DNA from: Nostoc punctiforme NIES-2108
GTDB lineage: Bacteria > Cyanobacteriota > Cyanobacteriia > Cyanobacteriales > Nostocaceae
NCBI GenBank assembly: GCA_003326195.1
Contig: LXQE01000158.1
Span: 96,788 to 160,787 of the forward strand
Length of the DNA stretch: 64,000 nucleotides
Reading direction: 5' to 3'
A model generated the notes under the pieces. That model did no database searches, was not told the origin of the DNA, and worked only from the letters and a program-made list of their open reading frames with translations. Within the stretch, counting starts at the first letter, position 1. Every line of letters begins with the position of its first letter. The translations under genes and the position numbers were made by a program. Below, piece by piece: positions 1-8,789 of this stretch.

Positions 1-2210
1 AAATCTTGGTCTTTTTTGGATTTTTTAACCAGATTATCTAGAATAAGTCCCTGCATTCGGATTGGGGTATCTTCACCTAGTATCGCTTCTAAGGTTTGGG
101 CGGCTGCATAAATATAAGCATCGCCGCTCTTGTCCTTATCTTCATCTAATTGTTTTCCTGTTTCTTGCAGTCGCAGCATTAAGGTTGTAAAGTCAACCGA
201 TTTTTCCTTCTGACCACGTTTTTGCAATCGTGTAATAATCCGCCACAAACAGCAGTAAACTAGCACAGCAAAGGCGGTAACTGCGGCTGCATGATACTGC
301 TTGTTTTCCTCAGATTCTCTTGTATTTGCTCACCGCTTTACAGTTTCAACATCGTATTCCACTATAATTGCGGCTGATAATGCCCACCCAGCAAATTGAG
401 AAGCATTTGTAGATAACTGATAAGTCCATTGACGATCTTCTCCCTTCTGCCAAGAACGAGGAACCCAACAAACTTGAAGGAGTTTCTGCGGTAATAACCG
501 CTTTGCCCGGAATTTACTAATTGTATCTTTAGTTTTTAAGTCATACTCCGAAAGCTCGGCAGTAACCTTAACCGAAAATAGGGATTTTGTTGGTTGCTCA
601 CAAATTTCAATATGTTTGAACCATTCAACCTTTTCGCTGGTATTTTCTTGTGGCTCTACAAGCAACTTTCTCACACCTAATGTTGCCCCTTCTAAGCGAT
701 CCCAATTAATGATGCTGCTTTTTACACAGATGAATTGTTGTGAGGAGCGATTTTGAACTTGAGATATGACTTTTTGCCTCCTGTCGCGCAGTACTTCCTT
801 CAGAGCCTTGGCAATTGACTTCATTGACTCAGAGCGTTCCTGTAATTCTTCCAAAGTCTGGCGAATAGCTTCTGTACCCTGCGATTTAAAATTTGCTAGG
901 AGTTGATTCACCATTTCTGTTAGTGATTCTTTAGTTAGCGGTTCCTCGTCCGTTTTGGGAACAACGACTGCTAAAAATATCAGTTGAGCTAAACGACGAC
1001 AAATTTCCCAAGGTTTTTGTAAGGAAGATTCATCATTACTGAGTAAATATTCTCTAATTTGATCGAGTCGTACTTCAAAAGCAGGTTTGCCTAATTCTGG
1101 ATTTTGCCCGTTGACTCGAAAACGATAACTTACTTCACGCTCTACTTGATTTTTAGTCTTTTGCTCGAAAATTTGAGTTTTCCACTCAGGCCAAACAGCT
1201 AGACAATAATAAAAGGTCGCTTTGCTAAGTTCATCTGCCAAGTCGAACTCAACTGCACTACCGAAATGAGTCATTAAATCAACCGTATAACCTTCTTCTT
1301 TAGCAGATTCAACTAGAGTGAGTATTCGATTGACGTACTCTACTAAAAGTTGGTAATCTGGGTCGTTACTTGAGCGGGAATTTTCTGCGATCGCTTCCAT
1401 AATCCGAAAGCTAATTGTCAATCGCACGCGCGACAAGGCTTCGTCGTCTAAAAAGTTTAAAAAACGCTCGATTTGGCTATCATATCGATTTTTTTCTTCT
1501 TTCAAAGTTGCGATCGATGAATTAACATCATCTTCATCGTTGTCAAGTTCGTTTTCTAAATATTCTGCGGCAGCACTGCACATTTGCTCAAAATAATCAG
1601 TATTTTCAACTCGTTCGCGCGCACAAATAACCGTCGCCACAGACTTGTTGTCTTTAGTATCTCCAGCTTGAAATGCTAGATGTATGAGGTTGGCAGTATT
1701 GGCTATATTTTGGAAAGACGTACCTGCTTTTTTAGCAAGATGTTTGAGTTGCTTTTCAGCTTCATCTAACAGCAATGTTGATAATATACTGTCGGAAGGC
1801 ACAGCAGTATTGAGTGCTTGGTCAATAGCAACCATTAATCTGTCTATCGCACCAGGTAACTTTGTAGCATTGCCATCACTCAAACAACCTCCAACGCGCG
1901 ACCTATTACCGTATGCTGGCATCGATAAGTTTTGAATAAACCCACCGCCAGGAGCAGGTTTCAAAGCTTCTTTAAATTTAGGTTGTGCAAATAGCCGATA
2001 CATAACGGCTGAAGTACTTATTCTCAGGCGTTTATTTTGCTTCTCATCAAATTCAAACAGCTGCATCCCTCTAGGGTTTAGCTGGTCAGTATTTGCCTGA
2101 TTATTGCTAGGAGAAATAGCTTGAGCAAGTAGCTCTATGACTGTAGCGAGGTCAATAGACGGCTTAAGCGATCGCGGGTCAACGTTAGCGCCAGTACCTT
2201 GTGAAGGCAT
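1..2210 (-). pseudogene. Unrecognised large protein, reading frame interrupted by in-frame TGA at 330-332 (3' part runs off window)
   Basis: An ATG at 2208-2210 opens a 626-residue reading frame that stops at TGA (330-332). The same frame then stays open for the remaining ~110 codons to the window edge. No ATG with a ribosome-binding site is available for a separate downstream gene; the GTG overlapping the TGA is out of frame and stops after 7 codons. The 3' part has a hydrophobic stretch (about 15 residues, rich in A, V, L and C) and then a charged Lys/Glu-rich region. The upstream part is mostly helical in composition, with an acidic run (ELDNDEDDVN). I recognise no family. It may be a nonsense-broken single gene, or two genes with a weak GTG/TTG start for the second. 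Function unknown. Confidence 0.5.
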
Positions 2211-2422
2211 AATTATTTCCTTTGTAATTTTCAGTATTACGACTGCTTCATCTGCCTGAACTTTACAGTCTCAGCAAATGGACTCTGTATTTTTAATATC
2301 TTAAATGTGTCTAATCTGTCAAGATGGGTATATTTTACGTTTCTAATACTTTTTTTAAGAACTATTACACAAGCAATTCAGTCCTATGTTTATGTATTTT
2401 CTTGAATAAGAAAATTAATCGA

Positions 2423-2998
2423 TTAGGGTAATCCAGCCCGTTGAAAGATTGTGTGAGGAGTAATTTCCAATTCTGGTAGCAAATCATCAGTAATTATTTG
2501 ATGAGATCGATAAGTAATCGGTAAAGAAAATGGCGCAAATACAGTTACAGTTCTAGCTTTTGTATCAACCACCCAAACACGATAAACGCCAGCTTTCAGA
2601 TAATCAGTTGCTTTTTCGGCAATTTCACCAAAAGTTTGACTAGGTGAAATGATTTCGATGACTAATTCAGGTGCGACAGGACAAGCTTCGTCTAATAGCC
2701 AATCAGCAGGAAGACGGTTATGAGAAATATAGGTAAGATCGGCTATAGGCATCCAATCTTGTTGATTTATTGTTAGTTTAATTGCCCATTCAATCACAAC
2801 CCGACCCTTTGCTTGTGCCCATTCAGACAATAGTATAAATAAAGCACCAGTAGTCGAGCTATGAAAAAATTTTGGTGACATTTCATTATCTTTATACTTG
2901 GGTACAGCTTCACCGTTAACAAACTCGTATGTAATATCTCCTTCGGGAAGTGCGAGAAATTCTTTTAGGGTGAGGCGTTGATTAGAAGACTGAACCAT
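2423..2998 (-). CDS. Uma2-family (DUF820) PD-(D/E)XK nuclease-like protein
   Basis: This 191-residue protein has the layout of the cyanobacterial Uma2 family: an N-terminal LTLKEFLALPEGD segment and FVNGEAV, a central AIKLTINQQDWMPIADLTYIS strand region, the core PELVIEIISPSQT, then a Lys/Asp helix and YRVWVVDTKARTVTVF. The Asp of ADLTY, the Glu of VIEI and the following Lys fit the restriction-endonuclease-like active site known for the family. The real substrate of Uma2 proteins is not known, and they occur in many copies in filamentous cyanobacteria. ATG start at 2996-2998. It stands alone, with purH divergent from it. Confidence 0.85.
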   Translation of the reverse strand: MVQSSNQRLTLKEFLALPEGDITYEFVNGEAVPKYKDNEMSPKFFHSSTTGALFILLSEWAQAKGRVVIEWAIKLTINQQDWMPIADLTYISHNRLPADWLLDEACPVAPELVIEIISPSQTFGEIAEKATDYLKAGVYRVWVVDTKARTVTVFAPFSLPITYRSHQIITDDLLPELEITPHTIFQRAGLP

Positions 2999-3226
2999 AG
3001 GTGTTATGTGGGTAAAAGATGCTTACTTTTAGTTTAGGCGATCGCCAATATTAGAGACTAAGCCCACTTAATCATTATTTCCAACATTTTCGACAGTGCT
3101 AACTGTGGGGGATGTAAGCATATAAATTACACAAGTCAATATTATTCCTCATGGTCTTGAAGTAAACCAAGGCTTATGCAAAACTTGAGATCCTTCGCTT
3201 CTAGCCTACTTTTAAGGAATTGATCA

Positions 3227-4747
3227 ATGGCGCGTCTAGCCCTGCTGAGTGTATCTAATAAAACTGGTATAATTGACCTAGCCCGTAGCTTGGTTGAAGA
3301 ATTCGACTTTGATTTAATCAGCAGTGGGGGAACAGCCCAAGCCCTCAAAGATGCGGGACTCCCTGTTACGAAAGTTGCAGATTACACAGGTTCTCCAGAA
3401 ATTTTAGGTGGCCGAGTCAAAACTCTACATCCCCGAATTCATGGCGGAATTTTGGCGCGGCGAGATGTTCCCCAAGATATTACAGATTTAGAAAATAACC
3501 AAATTCGCCCGATTGATTTAGTGGTGGTGAATCTATATCCTTTTGAGGAAACGATCGCTAAACCAGGGGTAACATTATTAGAGGCTGTTGAACAAATTGA
3601 TATCGGTGGGCCAGCTATGCTGCGGGCATCATCGAAAAACTTTGCTCATCTCACTGTATTATGCGATCCAGCACAGTATGAGGAGTATTTGGAGGAATTA
3701 CGCCAAAATAACGGCGTAGCATCCCTAGAGTTTCGGCAAAAGGCGGCATTAAAAGGATTTTCGCATACTGCTAGTTACGATCGCGCGATCGCATCTTACC
3801 TAGCAGAAGCAGAGCAGTACACCCTGAACGGCACACAATTGCAATCTCTGCGTTACGGCGAGAATCCCCATCAACCCGCCACCTGGTATCAAACTGGTAC
3901 TACCCCAACAGGATGGACAGCCGCAACGAAATTGCAAGGCAAAGAACTTAGTTACAATAACTTAGTTGATTTAGAAGCCGCACGCCGAATTATTGCTGAA
4001 TTCACTGATACTCCAGCAGCAACGATTATCAAACATACAAATCCCTGTGGTACGGCATTGGGAAGTACAATTTCCGAAGCTTATCAAAAAGCTTTTAATG
4101 CTGATTCGACTTCTGCTTTTGGTGGTATTGTGGCACTCAACCGTCCGATTGATGCGGCTACGGCTAGCGAGTTAACCAAAACATTTTTAGAATGCGTGGT
4201 TGCACCAAGTTGTGATGCGGAAGCTCAAGAAATCCTGGCCAAAAAATCTAACGTGCGGGTTTTGACTCTAGCTGATTTAAGCAGTGGCCCTAAAGATACA
4301 GTAAAAGCGATCGCAGGTGGTTTCCTTGTCCAAGCTAGCGATGATGTGATTGCTGATGCCAGTCAATGGCAAGTTGTAACTGAACGTCAACCCACTGAGA
4401 GCGAATTAGCCGAACTGTTGTTTGCATGGAAAATTTGCAAACACGTGAAATCTAATGCCATTGTTGTAACTAGCGATCGCACTACAGTAGGAGTAGGTGC
4501 TGGTCAAATGAACCGTGTTGGCTCTGTTAAAATTGCCCTAGAACAAGCTGGAGAAAAAGCCAAAGGTGCAACTTTAGCCAGCGATGGATTCTTCCCCTTT
4601 GATGATTCAGTCAAAACAGCCGCAGCCGCAGGAATTACAGCCATTGTCCAACCTGGGGGAAGTTTGCGCGATAAAGATTCAATCAAAGCTGCTAACGAAC
4701 TGGGTTTGCTGATGGTCTTAACTGGTGTACGTCACTTTTTACACTAA
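3227..4747 (+). CDS. purH: Bifunctional AICAR formyltransferase / IMP cyclohydrolase
   Basis: PurH catalyses the last two steps of de novo purine synthesis: formylation of AICAR with 10-formyl-THF, and ring closure to IMP. The 506-residue length is normal. The N-terminal ~190 residues form the MGS-like cyclohydrolase domain (ALLSVSNKTGI, SSGGTAQAL, GGRVKTLHPRIHGGIL). The rest is the transformylase domain, with SLRYGENPHQ, KHTNPCG, SAFGGIVALN and WKICKHVKSNAIV all present. The ATG is preceded by AAGGAATTGATCA, an acceptable ribosome-binding site. It is a single gene, followed by two Yfr2 RNA genes on the same strand. No damage is visible. Confidence 0.97.
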   Translation: MARLALLSVSNKTGIIDLARSLVEEFDFDLISSGGTAQALKDAGLPVTKVADYTGSPEILGGRVKTLHPRIHGGILARRDVPQDITDLENNQIRPIDLVVVNLYPFEETIAKPGVTLLEAVEQIDIGGPAMLRASSKNFAHLTVLCDPAQYEEYLEELRQNNGVASLEFRQKAALKGFSHTASYDRAIASYLAEAEQYTLNGTQLQSLRYGENPHQPATWYQTGTTPTGWTAATKLQGKELSYNNLVDLEAARRIIAEFTDTPAATIIKHTNPCGTALGSTISEAYQKAFNADSTSAFGGIVALNRPIDAATASELTKTFLECVVAPSCDAEAQEILAKKSNVRVLTLADLSSGPKDTVKAIAGGFLVQASDDVIADASQWQVVTERQPTESELAELLFAWKICKHVKSNAIVVTSDRTTVGVGAGQMNRVGSVKIALEQAGEKAKGATLASDGFFPFDDSVKTAAAAGITAIVQPGGSLRDKDSIKAANELGLLMVLTGVRHFLH

Positions 4748-4765
4748 ATTATTGACCGTAAGGTG

Positions 4766-4823
4766 TGCAGTTTAAAAAGTGTCACATAATTTACTTGCTT
4801 TTGCATTGGACTAGTGATATATT
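4766..4823 (+). promoter_or_regulatory. Promoter and conserved upstream box of Yfr2 copy 1
   Basis: The upstream box TGCAGTTTAAAAAGTGTCAC starts at 4766. A -35-like TTGCTT lies at 4795-4800, then 17 nt, then a -10 TATATT at 4818-4823. Transcription probably starts about 4830. The same box lies at the same distance (52 nt from its TGC to the -10) in the other two Yfr2 copies in this window. Confidence 0.7.
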
Positions 4824-4829
4824 TTAGTC

Positions 4830-4902
4830 GTGTGTGAGGAGCAAGTTAAAAATAAAAAGCGCCTGGGGTGGAAACACGGCAACACTCCCAAGCGCTTTTT
4901 AA
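4830..4902 (+). ncRNA. yfr2: Yfr2-type small RNA, copy 1
   Basis: The transcript would begin GTGTGTGAGGAGCAAGTT and end in a G+C-rich hairpin (arms AAAGCGC and GCGCTTT) with a T-run, i.e. an intrinsic terminator. Its loop carries the paired motif GGAAACACGGCAACACTCC. The Yfr2 family of cyanobacterial RNAs (Cyano motif) is known for the conserved GGAAACA element and for a GAGGAG stretch complementary to the CTCCTCACA motif of the partner RNA Yfr1. Two near-identical copies follow in this window (4990-5062 and, on the other strand, 17316-17385). Transcript ends are inferred. Confidence 0.85.
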
Positions 4903-4925
4903 TTGGTCAGAAATTGGATTGCCAG

Positions 4926-4983
4926 TGCGGTTTTAGAATTGTCACTCAATATACTTGCCATCTGATAGAAGTAGTGATATTAT
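4926..4983 (+). promoter_or_regulatory. Promoter and conserved upstream box of Yfr2 copy 2
   Basis: The box TGCGGTTTTAGAATTGTCAC starts at 4926, TTGCCA (-35) is at 4955-4960, and TATTAT (-10) is at 4978-4983 after a 17-nt spacer. Layout and distances are identical to copy 1. Confidence 0.7.
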
Positions 4984-4989
4984 CTATTT

Positions 4990-5062
4990 GTGTGTGAGGA
5001 GCAAGTTAAGAATAAAAAATGTCTGGGGTGGAAACACGGCAACACTCCCAGGCATTTTTTAA
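4990..5062 (+). ncRNA. yfr2: Yfr2-type small RNA, copy 2
   Basis: Tandem paralogue of the RNA at 4830-4902, 160 bp downstream. The leader GTGTGTGAGGAGCAAGTTAA and the GGAAACACGGCAACACTCC loop are unchanged. The hairpin arms differ (AAATGTCTGG and CCAGGCATTT in place of the AAGCGC type), so pairing is largely kept while sequence changes. It ends in a T-run. Each copy has its own promoter and terminator, so they should be separate transcripts. Confidence 0.85.
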
Positions 5063-5113
5063 TTTATATATAAAAATTATAGAAATTAACCCTTCCAAAA
5101 TAATTTCATATTT

Positions 5114-5623
5114 TTACTTCCAGTTAAAGACACGAATATTGTTAAAGTTAATCACGTCAACTTCTACACTCTGAACATAACTTGCTAGCTTGAAGTCATC
5201 AGTTAGTACAAGATACTTCCCTTTAGATAAAGTCAGGATTCCACTGTCAGTAAGTCCGAACTTGACAAATTTTTCAGTATTAACCGCATCTAAACTATTT
5301 ACGTAGTATTCATCCAAAAGAGCAACATTTTTAACAAATTGAGCAAATATTGCAAAGCACTGAGAACGTTCCGGTTCACCAAGTTGATTTGCGAGGCTAT
5401 TAACTTCTGTCAGAATATTCGGAGTTGTTACAAGCTTTTGAAAGCGTGCAATAAATTCTAGCAGAAGCTCATAATCTTCTGGTATAAATTGCTGGGTTCG
5501 ATTAAATTTAGTTATTCGTTCTTGATTGACGCTCCCAACTAAAAAGAGAAGCAGAATATTTGTATCAATTAAAACCCCTTTTTGGCAATAACGACGAACA
5601 AGGGAAGCAATCAAATCTTTCAT
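5114..5623 (-). CDS. PIN-domain protein (putative ribonuclease)
   Basis: This 169-residue protein has the acidic residues of a PIN nuclease fold in order: LIDTNILLLF (Asp near residue 20), TPNILTEVNSL (Glu), LTDSGIL (Asp) and VLTDDFKLASY (Asp). PIN proteins are metal-dependent RNases and often toxins. Its start overlaps the stop of the upstream 99-residue gene by 4 bp, which indicates translational coupling. The arrangement, small gene first and PIN gene second, resembles a toxin-antitoxin unit, but the partner is not a recognised antitoxin, so this could also be a non-toxin PIN protein. The domain call is fairly sure; the role is inferred. Confidence 0.7.
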   Translation of the reverse strand: MKDLIASLVRRYCQKGVLIDTNILLLFLVGSVNQERITKFNRTQQFIPEDYELLLEFIARFQKLVTTPNILTEVNSLANQLGEPERSQCFAIFAQFVKNVALLDEYYVNSLDAVNTEKFVKFGLTDSGILTLSKGKYLVLTDDFKLASYVQSVEVDVINFNNIRVFNWK

Positions 5624-5919
5624 ACTTGTCTAATTTTCATTGCTTCTACTTCGCCAGTTTGAGAATTCACTTTAAAAAGTTTATATTCTCGTTCATACAA
5701 CACAGGGGTTGAAGTAAGAGAGGGAGGAATTAAATCTTCCAATCGGCTTTTAGGAGGTTTTTTAGGAATATCAAACCCTAAAGTAATCAACCAGAAGCTT
5801 TTATCCTCAGAAAGTTCAACTTCTTCCAGTCTCAAATCTCCTAATGAAGAACCCATTATATCTTGTATGGATTTTATATATTGATATGCAGCATTTACTG
5901 CTGTTTTGACATCAATCAT
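5620..5919 (-). CDS. Small partner protein of the PIN gene, unknown family
   Basis: A 99-residue protein: an N-terminal helix (DVKTAVNAAYQYIKSIQD), then alternating strands (LRLEEVELSEDKSFWLITLGFDIP, YEREYKLFKVNSQTGEVEAMKI). The C-terminal half looks like a small beta-sheet domain of the PepSY-like kind, but I cannot assign it firmly. Its ATGA overlap (4 bp) with the PIN gene says the two are co-translated. It lacks an obvious DNA-binding motif of a classical antitoxin. Confidence 0.65.
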   Translation of the reverse strand: MIDVKTAVNAAYQYIKSIQDIMGSSLGDLRLEEVELSEDKSFWLITLGFDIPKKPPKSRLEDLIPPSLTSTPVLYEREYKLFKVNSQTGEVEAMKIRQV

Positions 5920-6061
5920 AATCTGAGTTGCTCCCTATCATAATTTGCTAATTTCATACTTTATCATAGTAATTTAATCTAATTTTTTGGTAATTGGCTA
6001 ACACATAAGTAACAATATATACTTTATATATTATTTATTTATTCATTTTTTTTCATAAAAA

Positions 6062-6589
6062 TCAATTGATTAAATCTGAATTGTGTGAAATATTTTGCAA
6101 AAAATCTCTAACTTCTATTGGTTTGCGGAGAATAATAACTTGCTGATTTGGTGTTAATTGACTAAGTTTTTCTAAAATTCCAGGACGACAAATAATTGGG
6201 TATGACCAGATATATTTGAGAAATTCCCAATTCAATCTTTCAGGACAATCTGATGCCATGTCAGGACTGGATTGTCCTGCATACATGAAGCGACGTTTAA
6301 TCACTCACGACAAACATAAAAGCCGGGGAAAATCCAAAAAAATTACCGTGTCTGCAACCGACAAACGAACATCGAGAGTACCGCCATAATTACCATCCAT
6401 AATCCAAGATTCTCGTAGGGTAAGGTCTTGGATTATGCTCTGCCATTCAGCTTTTGGAGTCTCAACCCAACCAGGATTCCAGTACCAAGCATCCAAGTGA
6501 ATCACTTCTAAACCTAAGATGATTCCGAGTTCGCTGGCTAGGGTAGATTTACCAGCACCTCCAGAACCAATGATTAAGATTTTCTTCAC
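6062..6589 (-). pseudogene. P-loop kinase-like protein (DNA topology modulation / FlaR-like family), broken by in-frame TGA
   Basis: The first part (6308-6589) has the nucleotide-binding loop GSGGAGKST, IHLDAWYWNPGW, WIMDGNYGGTLDVRL and DTVIFLDFPRLLCL, as in the adenylate-kinase-like family often annotated as topology modulation protein. Where the family usually continues LW-R-VIKRR, this sequence has TCG then TGA (6305-6307), followed in the same frame by VIKRRFMYAG, SSPDMASDCPERLNWEFLKYIWSYP and a C-terminal RKPIEVRDFL. The two halves together make a full-length ~175-residue member. A GTG directly after the stop could restart translation, but the split removes the nucleotide-binding half from the lid half, so I treat it as a recent pseudogene. 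Confidence 0.75.
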
Positions 6590-6718
6590 CTTAGATGTGC
6601 GTCTCCCTTTTCAAGCTCAAGAGGTAAGCATTGCTCACCCAAATAACCGTCTTCAGAGCAACTCAATACGCCGCTACAATAGTACCACTACAAGGATTAT
6701 GCTCAAATTATTGATATT

Positions 6719-8194
6719 ATGACCACTGCTACGACTGTAAAAACTGAGTATGAAGCGATTATTGGTTTAGAAACCCATTGTCAGCTGAGTACTAATACCA
6801 AGATTTTCTCTAATAGCTCTACGGCATTCGGCTCTGACCCCAATACTAACATTGACCCGGTTTGTATGGGTTTACCTGGGGTCTTACCTGTACTCAATGA
6901 AAAAGTATTAGAATACGCCGTCAAAGCTGGTTTAGCACTAAATTGTCAAATTGCTAAATATAGTAAATTTGACCGTAAACAGTATTTTTATCCAGATTTA
7001 CCCAAAAATTACCAAATTTCTCAATACGATCTACCGATCGCAGAACATGGTTGGTTAGAAATTGAGTTGGTAGATGCTGAGGGTAATCCGATTCGCAAAC
7101 GCATTGGCATTACGCGTCTGCACATGGAAGAAGATGCGGGAAAATTGGTACACGCTGGTAGCGATCGCCTCTCTGGTTCTTCCTATTCTCTGGTAGACTA
7201 CAATCGCGCAGGTATCCCGTTAGTAGAAATTGTTTCAGAACCGGATCTGCGTTCTGGAGTAGAAGCTGCTGAATATGCCGAAGAGTTGCGCCGGATTGTC
7301 CGGTATCTCGGCGTGAGTGACGGCAACATGGAACAAGGATCTCTGCGCTGCGATGTCAACATTTCTGTGCGTCCAGTGGGAAGAGAGGAGTTTGGCACCA
7401 AAGTAGAAATTAAAAACATGAACTCCTTTAGCGCCATCCAACGGGCGATTGACTACGAAATTGAACGCCAAATTGCCGCCATCGAAGCAGGCGATCGCAT
7501 CATCCAAGAAACTCGGCTGTGGCAAGAAGGCGCTCAATGCACAAGTAGTATGCGCGTGAAAGAAGGTTCTAGCGATTATCGCTACTTCCCGGAACCAGAT
7601 TTAGCACCAATTGAGGTGTCAAATGCACAATTAGAGCAATGGCGTAGCGAACTACCAGAATTACCAGCCCAAAAACGCCATCATTATGAAAGTGAATTGG
7701 GGCTTTCTCCTTACGATGCGCGAGTGTTAACAGAAGATCGTTCAATCGCCGAATATTTTGAAACTGCGATCGCATCTGGAGCAAATGCCAAAGCTGCTGC
7801 AAACTGGATTACTCAAGATATTGCAGCCCACCTCAATAAGCAAAAACTCACTATTAGTCAAATCGGACTGACTCCCACCAATTTAGCAGATATCATCGCT
7901 CGCATTGAAACGGGCAAAATTAGCAATGCTCAAGCTAAACAAAAGTTGCCAGATTTGCTTAGTGGTATTTCTCCTGAAAAAGCCTTTGCAGGCCAAGAGT
8001 TAATCACCGATCCTAGTGTACTGGAACCGATTGTTGATGAAGTCATAGCCGCCAATCCCAAAGAACTAGAAAAGTATCGCAACGGTAACACTAACCTCAA
8101 AGGCTTCTTTGTCGGACAAGTTCTGAAAAAGACAGACAAACGTGCCGATCCTAAGCTGACTAACGAATTGGTCGAGAAAAAACTGAACGCCTAG
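6719..8194 (+). CDS. gatB: Aspartyl/glutamyl-tRNA(Asn/Gln) amidotransferase subunit B
   Basis: GatB binds mischarged Glu-tRNA(Gln) or Asp-tRNA(Asn), activates the acyl group with ATP and accepts ammonia from GatA. The 491 residues show the full family pattern: YEAIIGLETHCQL, DPVCMGLPGVLPVLNE, FDRKQYFYPDLPKNYQISQYD, RLHMEEDAGK, VDYNRAGIPLVEIVSEPD, SLRCDVNISVRP, VEIKNMNSF and SSDYRYFPEPDL. A C-terminal YqeY-like tail (GKISNAQAKQKLPDLL, GFFVGQVLKKT) follows. The ATG at 6719 has no strong ribosome-binding site. Monocistronic here, as is common in cyanobacteria where gat genes are scattered. Confidence 0.97.
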   Translation: MTTATTVKTEYEAIIGLETHCQLSTNTKIFSNSSTAFGSDPNTNIDPVCMGLPGVLPVLNEKVLEYAVKAGLALNCQIAKYSKFDRKQYFYPDLPKNYQISQYDLPIAEHGWLEIELVDAEGNPIRKRIGITRLHMEEDAGKLVHAGSDRLSGSSYSLVDYNRAGIPLVEIVSEPDLRSGVEAAEYAEELRRIVRYLGVSDGNMEQGSLRCDVNISVRPVGREEFGTKVEIKNMNSFSAIQRAIDYEIERQIAAIEAGDRIIQETRLWQEGAQCTSSMRVKEGSSDYRYFPEPDLAPIEVSNAQLEQWRSELPELPAQKRHHYESELGLSPYDARVLTEDRSIAEYFETAIASGANAKAAANWITQDIAAHLNKQKLTISQIGLTPTNLADIIARIETGKISNAQAKQKLPDLLSGISPEKAFAGQELITDPSVLEPIVDEVIAANPKELEKYRNGNTNLKGFFVGQVLKKTDKRADPKLTNELVEKKLNA

Positions 8195-8377
8195 TGAGCT
8201 TGTCAAGCTAACTTTGTTGGGTGAGGAAGTAGGAGGAGCAGAGGGGCAGAGGGGCAAAGGGGCAAAGGGGAAATAACCAATGCCCAATTCCCCAACTAAG
8301 TATTTTCCCGGTCTTGCTTCACACAATCTTCATATAAAAGCTGGTGACAACCCTCATACGTAAAATGATATGCTGTG

Positions 8378-8431
8378 GTAAGTAGATGCACCCTGATGAT
8401 CTGGAGAGCTGCCTAAGTAGCTCTCTTTTTT
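8378..8431 (+). ncRNA. Possible small RNA or terminator module, copy A
   Basis: A ~54-nt block ending in a hairpin with arms GAGAGCT and AGCTCTC and six T residues. Its single-stranded part (AGATGCACCCTGATGATCT) is conserved in a second copy 150 bp downstream. A TATGCT box after TGA, about 10 nt upstream, could be an extended -10. The block is well downstream of the gatB stop, so it need not be the gatB terminator. I do not recognise an RNA family. Confidence 0.4.
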
Positions 8432-8528
8432 ATTTTATTTTCGTGGTATTTACGGATAAAATTTAAAAATTTTTAGAAATAATCTCAATAAATAAGTATT
8501 AACCCTTAAAAAGTAAATCAGAGAGATT

Positions 8529-8584
8529 AGTAAGCAGATGTATCCTGACGATCTAGAGAGTGGCCCAAGTGGCTCTCCTTTTTT
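8529..8584 (+). ncRNA. Possible small RNA or terminator module, copy B
   Basis: Similar to copy A over its whole length: AGTAAGCAGATGTATCCTGA, then a GATCTAGAGAG segment, a hairpin closed by GAGAG and CTCTC, and a T-run. The conservation outside the stem argues against a plain duplicated terminator and for a small RNA with a conserved unpaired segment. No clear promoter is seen upstream. Confidence 0.35.
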
Positions 8585-8789
8585 GTTTTGGTTTTTCGTC
8601 ATAAGAAAGGTAAAAACAATTATGCCAATCGCCAACTGGTGCATTATTATTGCCATCAGCAAATAAACTCACACTAAAAGGGAGTGGGGAGTAGGGGGAA
8701 ACTAATAACTCTTAACTCGTAACTCCTAACTCAGCACTTTTGTAAAGTACAAATTGACCTATCCAACCTGATAGTTGTAAGGAAAAATA

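Larger units (their letters stand above)
8195..8789. other. gatB-argJ spacer with low-complexity repeat and two hairpin modules
   Basis: Besides the two hairpin modules, the spacer holds a G-rich dispersed low-complexity tract at about 8231-8272 (units such as AGAGGGGCA and AAGGGG) and a second short one near 8680-8735 (GGGAGTGGGGAGTAGGGGG, then TAACTCxTAACTC units). No protein-coding gene is supported in it. Confidence 0.7.
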
